NCBI GenBank assembly: GCA_045124315.1
Contig: JBGVLO010000259.1
Coordinates: forward strand, 1 to 26,348
Length of the DNA: 26,348 bases
DNA from: CAG-411 sp045124315
GTDB taxonomy: Bacteria > Bacillota > Clostridia > Lachnospirales > Lachnospiraceae
Direction: 5' to 3'
Shown: positions 1 through 8,600 of the stretch, piece by piece
How positions within the stretch are numbered: position 1 is the stretch's first letter
Layout of the letters: each line of letters opens with the position of its first letter
Translations under genes and position numbers: made by a program
The notes under the pieces: generated by a model
Databases searched by the model: none
Seen by the model: the letters and a program-made list of their open reading frames with translations, nothing else
What the model was told of the DNA's origin: nothing

Positions 1-1
1 G

Positions 2-199
2 CTGAATGTTATGTGTAAGATTGTAGAAGGACTTGGTATTTGTGTTCATGAGCTTTGTGGGGATGAGAAAAAATATGCGGTAGCTGTGCAGAAGAATACA
101 CTTGCAAAGTTGATTGTGGTTAGTGAAATGAATGGTGTGGAACTGGAGGAGTTGGTGCATACATTTCTTGAAAAAGGGATTGCGGAACATGGATTTTAG
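2..199 (+). CDS. Small hypothetical protein, probably the 3' end of a longer gene
   Basis: I do not recognise this protein. The reading frame is open from the first bases of the window. The first ATG is at 11, but there is no ribosome binding site visible in the few bases before it, so the true start probably lies outside the window. The visible 62 residues after that ATG look like a compact soluble alpha/beta segment with several cysteines near the start (MCKIVEGLGICVHELCG) and an acidic helix near the end (GVELEELVHTFLEKG). The codon pattern looks coding. A hairpin about 30 bases after the stop fits the end of a transcript. No function can be assigned. Confidence 0.45.
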   Translation: MNVMCKIVEGLGICVHELCGDEKKYAVAVQKNTLAKLIVVSEMNGVELEELVHTFLEKGIAEHGF

Positions 200-227
200 G
201 GATAGAAAAAATAGGTGATTTATAGTG

Positions 228-264
228 GCTGTAAGGTTCATTAAGTGCCTTGCAGCTGTCTTTG
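228..264 (+). terminator. Candidate intrinsic terminator after the first small gene
   Basis: Arms GCTGTAAGG (228-236) and CCTTGCAGC (248-256) form a 9-bp stem with one G-T pair and an 11-base loop, followed by a short T-rich stretch (TGTCTTTG). It is well placed to end the transcript of the gene stopping at 199. The weak T tract makes it a moderate candidate. Confidence 0.4.
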
Positions 265-292
265 AGTTAAGTAACTATTTTCTTATATATTG

Positions 293-321
293 TTGATTTA
301 GTTTGAATGCTAAGTTACAAT
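293..321 (+). promoter_or_regulatory. Candidate sigma-A promoter for the Avs-like gene
   Basis: TTGATT (293-298), a 17-base spacer and TACAAT (316-321) give a fair sigma-A promoter about 190 bases before the start at 509. The rest of the 200-508 gap holds no convincing gene. The only possible leader ORF is an 11-codon ATG ORF at 387-422 with a weak AGGA upstream, which I do not call. Confidence 0.35.
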
Positions 322-508
322 ATTTATAAAGTGTTTTAAGGCAAAATAGGAGCAAACCTGTGACGCAAAACTATAGGAACTAAAAAATGTCAGCTATTTG
401 TAACAAAGTGCGGCATAGTTGATTCTATAAGTAGGTTTGCAGAGTTACTTAGCCGCTTTTGCATTGATGGGGGAAACAGTAAGAACATCGTATTGGGAGG
501 GAAAGATA

Positions 509-3500
509 ATGATTCCAGAGACATCTGTAAATTGGAAAGCATTTGAGTATAAGTTTTCCGATAATCCGCAAAGAGCATTTGAAAATCTAACGTATTATTT
601 GTTTTGTAATGAATATGGACAGAAAAATGGGATATTTAGATATTTTAATCAACCACATATTGAAACAAATCCTATTCGAGTAGGAGAAAAACTTATAGGG
701 TTTCAGGCTAAATATTATGCAGAGAGTGTTGCTATGTCGAGTAAAGAGGAGGAATTAAGAAAAGCGGTAGAAGGTGCTTCGAGAGCCTATCCTGGTATTA
801 CGACGCTTTATTTTTATATTAGTCGCGAGTTTTCACCAAGCTCAGAGAAAGATAAAGTGAAACCTGCATATCAGACAAATATTGAAAATACTGCGAAAGC
901 AATAGGTATAACAATTGAATGGAAAGGTCTTAGTAATATTGAAGCTCAGCTTATGCAAGATAAGAGACTTACTATTTGCAGAAATATTTTCTTTCAAGTA
1001 GATTCTGCGGTGCAGGAGTGTTGTGAAAGTCTTGAAAAACATAAAGAAGATATTTTGAATCATATTGGTACACAAGTATCTTATAAAAATAAAAACATTA
1101 TTCTGAAAAATAATGATTTTGATATGAATACTTTTTTGAATTCTGATAATCAGATTTTAGTTTTAGATGGTGAGGCTGGAACAGGAAAATCCGCACTTAT
1201 AAAAAAAGGTTTAGTTGATGTTGATAATGATACAGTTGTTTTGTCATTTAGATGTACTGATATGGATGTTTCTGATAAGAGAAATTTCTTGACGACATAT
1301 GGAACACTTGTAATAGATGAAGTGTTAAAAGTGTATGAGGAGACAGAGAATCGTATTCTATATATTGATGCAGCTGAAAAGTATTTTGTTTTAGAAAATC
1401 AACAAACATTTGAGGATTTATTCCAAATGTTTATTTCGGGTGGTTGGAAAATAATTCTTACCATTAGAACGGCTTATATAGAATCATTTCGTAATTTGTT
1501 GCTAAATGCGGTAAGTGTACAATCGTATCATGTTGCTCCCATTAGTAAAGAGTTGCTTTATGAATTATCTGATACCTATGGATTTGTACTGCCAAGTGAT
1601 AAGAAATTAATAGATATGATTTGTGCACCATTTTATCTAGGGTTATATTTGACACTTGATAATATTGAGGATGCAGAGTTATCGGCTCTGAATCGAGAGG
1701 CATTTGAAGAAAAAATATGGGATGAAATAATTCGTAATAATAAAATGCGTAAAAACAACTTACCAACGAGAAGGGAAGATATGTTAGTATTTATAACAAA
1801 GGAAATGCTTAAAAATGAAAGCTATTCGTATATGATAAAATCAGGAGATGATTATGAGGCACTTTTTGAATTGGAGCAGAATGGTGTGATAATACAATCC
1901 GAAGATGCTAAAACATATTACCATGGACACGATGTGTTTGAAGAGTTGGTGGTAAATCATATTTTTACAGAACAATACAAAAATAATATTACTGGAAAAC
2001 AATTTTTTGAACAATTTAGGACAACGTTACGCATTAGAAAGTTGTTCCGAGGATGGTTAACAGATTTTGCAAGTATAGAAGAACATCAGAGTATTATATA
2101 TGAATTGCTTAAGTGTGAGGATGTTAATATAATATGGAAAGATGAAATCTTATTAACTATAATTAGCACAGAAAAACTGAGGGATTGCTATAGTAAAATT
2201 ACGCTAAATATGGTTGAAAATAATTATGCCTTGTTAAAAAAAACAGTCTTTTTGATTAATACATGTTGTCGTGTTGCAGAACATGCAGAAGGAACTTTAA
2301 ATAAGGGAAATATGTTGCCTTTAAGACTTTCCAAACCGTCAGGATATGCATGGGAGTCGATTTTCAATTTTATTAATGACAATAAAGATAAAATAACCTG
2401 GGACACGGAATTAGTAACATGCGTAGTTGAGATTTTGGATTCTTGGACTAAAGTTTATGAAAATCAGAAAAAAGAGAATACGAGGATAAGTGGCAATATT
2501 GCTTTATATCTGTTTGAAAAAATGTCAGCAAGTAAAGAGTTTCGATATACTATAAAGAAAGATTATATTGAAAAATTGGAAGATGTTATGTTGAATTCAG
2601 CTTGGATGATAAAAGATAAGTTGTGCAATATATTTCAGATTGTTATTAATGGAATAAAGGATGAGGATGAGATTACTTATCCTTTTGGCAGAACAAGTAG
2701 AAAACTTGATGCACCAAAGATGTATTTAGATTTGGTGGAAAAAGCTATATCTGACGTATGTCATTACGGTAAAGTACCATATGCAATGCCTGAGATGACA
2801 CTTGAGTTGATGAAAAAAATGTGGCTTAGACCTGCTGAAATGCCAATACACTATAGTTCTACGGAAATGGATGGTTACTTTGGACTTAATGAATATTTGT
2901 CACATGATTATTACCCTGCGAGTGCGTTTAAAACGCCAATATTGGGATTGTTACAAGTTAATCAGCAGTTGGCGACAGATTTTATTATAGATTTCTGTAA
3001 TAAAACAGGAGAAGCATATAAAAAATCACATTTAAATATAGACTATAGAGAATGTTTTGATATTACTATCACTGTTGGAGGGCAGTCGGTGAATCAGACA
3101 GCATCAACTCGTTTATGGCAAATGTATAGGGGAAGCCATGTAGGCTCAAATCTTCTTGTTAGCATTTTGATGGGATTTGAGATGTGGTTGCTTAATATTA
3201 CAAAAATATCTTCAACCAATGCTGTGGTGGATTACTGTCAACAAATATTAAGCAAGTCGCAAAATGTAATGTTAACTGCAATTATTGTTAGTATTGCTGA
3301 AGCATATCCGGAGAAAATGCTGGATGTTGTTTGTGAGTTACTTAAGACCAAGGAGATTTTCCGTTTAGATTCTAACCGATTGAGTTCTGAACGCACGGCA
3401 ACTTTTGCACTTTTTAAAAACGACTTATTTACAAAAGAGAGAAAAGAGAGTAATGGTCTTCCACATAGAAAAATAAGATTAGAGGATATAATTTTAAAAT

Positions 3501-5305
3501 ATCAAACTGACCAATCGGAATTATCAAAAGAAGATTTTGTGAAACAGAGAGATAAAGTCTTTGCAGCGATTGATGAAGCAACAATAGATTTGGATACTTG
3601 GCAGACAGTTGATAAGTATGCTTACTATAGAATGGATTTACGACGATATAATGAAGTGACTGATGTGAATGTAGATGATGAAGGTCGTGCAATATGCACT
3701 ATAGTACCTGCGTTTACCGAGGATATGAAAGCATTGAGTAAAGAAAGCCAAGAAACCAGAGATTTTCATTTTAGCTATGTAGATTTACAGTGTTGGAGTG
3801 ATTATAAGTTTAACCGCAACGAAAAGTTCAAGGAATATGCGAAGTATTCTGATATTAATGTGATTTGTAAAGAATTGGGGGCGGTATGGGAACTGCTATG
3901 CAATATGAATATGGATGATAGAATAAATGACGATGATAAATGGTTGATTATACATAGATATGTATCAATAGTTTCGTATACAAGTGCGGTTTTACTTAGA
4001 GATTATGTTAGTGAGTTAGAACCCAAGGAACGAGAACTATGCAAACAAATTATTTTTAGTTTAGGAAAAATGTTTACTGAAGCATCAAGATATGAATTTG
4101 TTCAAGCTGGAAATGGTGTAGACGCAATTGTAGTGGGACTTCTTACTTTGATTACTGATGATAATTGTCATTTGGTAAATGAAGATAATCCGATGTATTT
4201 GCTATTGAAATTAATTCTTAAAGATTGGAGTGATGATAGTCGTATAATAAATCAGGTATCAAGTAATATATGGGATTATGGGAAGCAATATGGCTGGCAA
4301 TTCTTATATGCTTTTTCACTGATTGCAGAACAATATGATAAAGAGATTAAAAAAAATAGAGACATTTCTACAAATGATTTTTTTGAAAAGAACAAGAAAC
4401 TAATAAAGCAAGCATTAGACAAAGAAGTAAGTACCTATAATGATATAGATTTCAAACAATTAAGCATGTCTATTATGTTTGCAACCATTTTAATGATTCC
4501 ATTTAAGAGTAAAGAAGCAGCCTTAGTTGCGGAGTTGACAAAAGACATTGCAATGCAGATTGCATTTGATGATAAGGATACTATGCGGGAAAAATATGGA
4601 AATATTTATGGATACATATTTAATTATGTGGTGTGGTTTGCTGATGTCTTATTGTATTGTGAAGAACAAGATAGAACTATGCTTATTAATTCATTTTTAG
4701 AGAGGGTAAATTTTGTTAGGAATGATAATGCAGAGTATTTACTCAAATGGCTTATTCAGGAACAAGAAATACATGGTAAAGTAGATGAATTCTGGAGTGT
4801 GTGGGAGGCTCTGAAACCGAGAATGCTTGAATTGAGCCATGAAAAGGATCGATACTATTATACTGATTATAATGGTCCGATAGGTAAAGATAGAGTTATC
4901 ACAGGCTATTTGTTTGCTAATTCTGAATGGCGCGAAAACGTTCATAGATGCATGCTGCTTTCGGAAGAAAGAATGGAATTTTTTGATGATTTTATTGTGC
5001 GTACGGGAAGTTTTAAGGCAGTGCTTTACTCTGTAGCCAGATTACTTAATACGGTGGGTAAAGAACCATATTTTGAGAAAGGAATTGAGTGGATATACAA
5101 TTTAATTCAAAGAGCTCCAGAATGCGATGCAAAACTTTATGTGAATACGTTATATTATTTAGAAGAATATGTTGGAAGTTTTGTTGCTTCTCATAGAAAT
5201 GATTTTAGGATAGAGGTAGTTCAAGCACAGAGAACACAAGCTGTATTAGAGTATATGGTTAATCAAGGTTCACAGATAGCCTTTTTTATCAGAGAAGAGA
5301 TTTGA
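509..5305 (+). CDS. Avs-like STAND NTPase with N-terminal Mrr-like nuclease domain
   Basis: A 1598-residue protein that probably senses a phage component and then degrades DNA. I chose ATG 509 because GGGAGG (495-500) precedes it at good spacing; the frame is open upstream to a TTG at 437 but that has no ribosome binding site. Residues 50-70 carry an Mrr/PD-(D/E)xK-like signature (E52, then Q66-A-K68 in GFQAKYY). The P-loop is GEAGTGKS (221-228), the Walker B strand ILYIDAAE is near 283-290, and a downstream strand, KIILTIRTAYIE, resembles the sensor strand of STAND ATPases. The remaining ~1100 residues are helix-rich with no catalytic motif, as expected of a repeat-type sensor. Avs proteins are known as nuclease-STAND-sensor fusions of similar size. 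The Avs assignment is my inference; a different nuclease-NTPase defence family is possible. The gene is visibly more AT-rich than the ICE backbone genes to its right, suggesting separate acquisition. Confidence 0.6.
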   Translation: MIPETSVNWKAFEYKFSDNPQRAFENLTYYLFCNEYGQKNGIFRYFNQPHIETNPIRVGEKLIGFQAKYYAESVAMSSKEEELRKAVEGASRAYPGITTLYFYISREFSPSSEKDKVKPAYQTNIENTAKAIGITIEWKGLSNIEAQLMQDKRLTICRNIFFQVDSAVQECCESLEKHKEDILNHIGTQVSYKNKNIILKNNDFDMNTFLNSDNQILVLDGEAGTGKSALIKKGLVDVDNDTVVLSFRCTDMDVSDKRNFLTTYGTLVIDEVLKVYEETENRILYIDAAEKYFVLENQQTFEDLFQMFISGGWKIILTIRTAYIESFRNLLLNAVSVQSYHVAPISKELLYELSDTYGFVLPSDKKLIDMICAPFYLGLYLTLDNIEDAELSALNREAFEEKIWDEIIRNNKMRKNNLPTRREDMLVFITKEMLKNESYSYMIKSGDDYEALFELEQNGVIIQSEDAKTYYHGHDVFEELVVNHIFTEQYKNNITGKQFFEQFRTTLRIRKLFRGWLTDFASIEEHQSIIYELLKCEDVNIIWKDEILLTIISTEKLRDCYSKITLNMVENNYALLKKTVFLINTCCRVAEHAEGTLNKGNMLPLRLSKPSGYAWESIFNFINDNKDKITWDTELVTCVVEILDSWTKVYENQKKENTRISGNIALYLFEKMSASKEFRYTIKKDYIEKLEDVMLNSAWMIKDKLCNIFQIVINGIKDEDEITYPFGRTSRKLDAPKMYLDLVEKAISDVCHYGKVPYAMPEMTLELMKKMWLRPAEMPIHYSSTEMDGYFGLNEYLSHDYYPASAFKTPILGLLQVNQQLATDFIIDFCNKTGEAYKKSHLNIDYRECFDITITVGGQSVNQTASTRLWQMYRGSHVGSNLLVSILMGFEMWLLNITKISSTNAVVDYCQQILSKSQNVMLTAIIVSIAEAYPEKMLDVVCELLKTKEIFRLDSNRLSSERTATFALFKNDLFTKERKESNGLPHRKIRLEDIILKYQTDQSELSKEDFVKQRDKVFAAIDEATIDLDTWQTVDKYAYYRMDLRRYNEVTDVNVDDEGRAICTIVPAFTEDMKALSKESQETRDFHFSYVDLQCWSDYKFNRNEKFKEYAKYSDINVICKELGAVWELLCNMNMDDRINDDDKWLIIHRYVSIVSYTSAVLLRDYVSELEPKERELCKQIIFSLGKMFTEASRYEFVQAGNGVDAIVVGLLTLITDDNCHLVNEDNPMYLLLKLILKDWSDDSRIINQVSSNIWDYGKQYGWQFLYAFSLIAEQYDKEIKKNRDISTNDFFEKNKKLIKQALDKEVSTYNDIDFKQLSMSIMFATILMIPFKSKEAALVAELTKDIAMQIAFDDKDTMREKYGNIYGYIFNYVVWFADVLLYCEEQDRTMLINSFLERVNFVRNDNAEYLLKWLIQEQEIHGKVDEFWSVWEALKPRMLELSHEKDRYYYTDYNGPIGKDRVITGYLFANSEWRENVHRCMLLSEERMEFFDDFIVRTGSFKAVLYSVARLLNTVGKEPYFEKGIEWIYNLIQRAPECDAKLYVNTLYYLEEYVGSFVASHRNDFRIEVVQAQRTQAVLEYMVNQGSQIAFFIREEI

Positions 5306-5464
5306 TGGTGTGTAATTTACTTTAAAAATTCATTAACGATAATGAAAGCGAAAGTGTTTGCAAAACTAATACGGTATTTTTGTTCATGTGAGAGTTATTA
5401 GTCTACTCGATTGTCAAAGAGATAATTTAAAATTTAATAGCTTATAATATATGGTATTTCTGAC

Positions 5465-5495
5465 AGCACTTAGGAGAAATCTTAAGTGCTTTTCT
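5465..5495 (+). terminator. Intrinsic terminator after the Avs-like gene
   Basis: AGCACTTA (5465-5472) and TAAGTGCT (5483-5490) form a perfect 8-bp stem with a 10-base loop, running into TTTTCT. It lies 160 bases after the Avs-like stop. A TATAAT at 5443-5448 just upstream lacks a good -35 box, so a promoter there for the following gene is uncertain. Confidence 0.55.
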
Positions 5496-5538
5496 CATAC
5501 ACAAATATAACAAAAATCAGAAAGGAGCAACCCAAAAA

Positions 5539-5589
5539 TTGAATAACATTTACCATCACTGGTGGCAATGGATCATGAACGAACCATAG
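5539..5589 (+). CDS. Tryptophan-rich leader peptide ahead of the giant ICE gene
   Basis: A 16-codon ORF starting with TTG reads MNNIYHHWWQWIMNEP and stops at TAG 5587-5589. AAAGGAG (5521-5527) precedes it, with a rather long 11-base spacing. Its codons 8-11 (Trp-Trp-Gln-Trp) make up the left arm of the intrinsic terminator at 5561-5599, and its stop codon touches the right arm. That overlap of coding and terminator is the arrangement seen in ribosome-mediated attenuators. A real gene of this size cannot be proven from sequence alone; the reading rests on the ribosome binding site, the exact overlap with the terminator, and the position 52 bases before the giant gene. Confidence 0.45.
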   Translation: MNNIYHHWWQWIMNEP

Positions 5590-5599
5590 CCACCTTTTT
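5561..5599 (+). terminator. Leader terminator (possible attenuator) of the giant gene
   Basis: GGTGGC (5561-5566) pairs with GCCACC (5589-5594). Inside that, separated by an A-A internal loop, ATGG (5568-5571) pairs with CCAT (5584-5587), closing a 12-base loop. TTTTT follows at 5595-5599. The structure lies wholly inside the leader of the gene at 5642, so it most likely regulates that gene rather than ending the one upstream, which has its own terminator. Confidence 0.65.
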
Positions 5600-5641
5600 C
5601 TATTTTATTTATCACAAAAAAATATTTAACGGAGGTTTACC

Positions 5642-8600
5642 ATGAGAAAATACGATATGATTTCCGGTGTTGCAGAAGCCACAGCAAAAGACGTGGTACG
5701 GAACGAAGAAAGCTGGAGAAGTTATTTGAACACAGTTTCAGGACTTTACAAGTATCCATTCAAAGACCAGCTTTTAATCTATGCCCAAAGACCGGATGCA
5801 ACAGCTTGTGCTTCCATTGAGATATGGAATGAAAAAATGCACTGTTGGGTAAATAAAGGAGCAAAAGGGATTGCCCTGATTGATGATGATACGAATACAG
5901 GACTGAAATATGTCTTTGATATTTCAGACGTACATAAGGCAAGGCGAATAGGACGTTTCCCTAATCTTTGGGAAATGCAGGAGAAACATAAGGATGCAGT
6001 TCTTGACCGTTTGGAAAGAACCTACGGGGAAACAGATAAAGAAGCCGGATTTGTAAATCGGATTAGGGAAATTGCGGAGCAAATTGCAGAGGACTATTAC
6101 AAAGAGATTGTTTACGATATGGAATATCTCAAAGAAGGCAGTTTTTTAGAGGAACTGGATGAGTTAAACGTGGAAGTGAGAGTAAGAGAAACACTTGCAG
6201 ACAGTATTGCTTATACCGTTTTGAAGCGGTGCGGTATGGAAGAAAGTGAACTTGCAGAAGAAATCAGTTTCCCTTATATCCATGAATTTAATACAATAGA
6301 AACCTTGTCACAGCTTGGTAGTAACGTGTCAGATTTTTCAAAACCGATTCTTATGGAGATTGGAAAAGCAATCAAAGCCTATGAAAAAGAAGTATCTCAA
6401 AATTTAGAAGAAAAAGGACTTGCAAATACTTCTGAAACACGCTACAATGCTTTAAAGCGTGAAAGCGAAGAGCAAGACGAACAATATATCACACAGACCG
6501 AAAATGCGGGAGAAAGGAGCAAAAATGATGAATTTAGTATACGAGAAAAACGGGGATTATCAGATACCAATGTTACAGATGGACGAACAGCCGGATGGAA
6601 CATTAACGAAATACGGACTGATGAGAAAGAAATTTTTACAGGAGAACAAGAACGGAGTGTATACGGGACTTCTTCTGAAGGGCAAATTGAAGGAACATCT
6701 GTTAATGGTACAGGAACAGGCAGAGCAGAGAATGGAAGTGCTGACCGAACAGATGAAAGAGAGCCAGGGAGTAACGGAACAACTCAAAGCGGACAATCAG
6801 ATGCTTTGGGTACAGAAGATGAACAACATCCGACAGTCAGCGGAGGAAATCGTGCAGACAGAACTGATTTACAGCTAAATATAGAACAACCAGAGGGAAA
6901 GTATCAGCAGATGAGTCTTTTCCCTAGCTTTGAGGAGCAGATTGGTAATATCGTAGCAGTGGAAGCAAGTATGAAATATACAATGCCCACTGCTTTTTCT
7001 TTGCCACAGGAGCAGCTTGAAGCTATCTTGCGAAGTGGTGGTGGCAGAGATAACAGCAGAAAGCGTATTTATGCCAAGTACCAGCAAGGAAAATCTCCGG
7101 AGGAAATGGCTGAGTTTTTGAAAAATGAATATAAGACTACAGGAAAAGGATTTGAATTTGACAAAAATCCTGTGTCCATTTGGTTTGATGAAAATGGTAT
7201 GCGTATCGGTTATGGTACATCAGCAAAAGAAAATCCCCTTGCAGTGATGAATTGGAGCGAAGTGGAAAGCAATATTCGTACTATGGTAGAAAATGGGACA
7301 TACATGAGTGCTAATGAAGTTTTCCTGATTGATGCGGTGGAACGTGAGAGAATAGCCAATGATATTCACTATTTCTTTCGTGATGGTATGACAGAAACAC
7401 CAGAAAGTCTGGAATTAAAAGCATACAACTACCCGGAAAGCATTTCAAATCTTTGTGAACTTTTATCCTCACAGGAAGGCAGAGCTTTACTTACCGAGGA
7501 AATTGAAAAGGCAAAGGCACAGCTTGACAGTGGAGAAAAACAGCTTAAATGGAACTATGTGAAAAGACCGGAGTATTTGCTGGAACAGCTTGTGGATTTA
7601 GGCGTAGAAAAGAAAGAATATCCGGCACTTGATACCGTAGATGTGAAGCTGGAAGACTTTATCACACAGGATGAAATTGATTACAGGCTGACTGGAGGAA
7701 GTGGTATTCAGCATGGCAAATTTCGTATCTATGAGTATTTCATGGAGGGACACAGTAAGAAAGAAAATGTTGATTTTCTGAAAAATGAGTACGGTACGGG
7801 TGGAAGTTCCCATGCACTTCCGGGAAGTGACAGCGGACATGAAGACCACGATGCAAAAGGTATCCGTCTGGAAAAAGGCAGTTATGGAAATCCTTATGCA
7901 AAAGTGCTTCTAAATTGGAATGTGGTAGAAAAACGTATCAGTGAACTTGTAAAAGCGGACAAATATCTTACTCCGGAAAGCAAGGAAGCCTATGCACAAT
8001 ATAAGCAGGAACAGGCAGAAAAAGCCATGCAAAGAGAACAGGAAAAGTTAGAGCATGGTCTGCGTGTGGAATGTAAGGAAGCCATAGAAAAAGAAATTGC
8101 AGAGAAGTTTGATGGTTTTGTACTTCCAAGAAATACTGCAAAGGAACTTGTAGAAAAGTATGGCAGAGAACGTGTTGAATATGTCATTGCCAATACGATT
8201 ATGCACAAACAGGATGACGAACATTTTTCACAAAGTAACAAGGAATGGGCAAAAAGCATGGTTCCTTATGCAGATTATAAAACAAGGGATTTGGTGGTGG
8301 ATTCACATTCTGTAAGTGTAGATGGACTTACCAATCAATACAGAAGAATTATTGATCCGCAACGTGGCATAGATGAAGATAGAAAACTTTACGAAATGGT
8401 GTCAGCATCCAAAATACTTGCCACATTAGAGCGAAATAATGAAATAAGTTGGAATGAAGAAGAAAAGGTACTTGTATTAAAGTCCGGAGAACAGATTTTA
8501 GAGGGAAAAGAAGCCTTTGATTTCTTATTTACAGAAGCAGCCGAATATGTGTTAATGCAATCCATAAGTGGAAATGTTGAAAAAGCAAAAGAAATGGATG

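Noticed and set aside
437..508. Longer start (TTG at 437) for the Avs-like protein
   Set aside because: No ribosome binding site there, and ATG 509 has GGGAGG at good spacing; the extra 24 residues do not look like a domain start.
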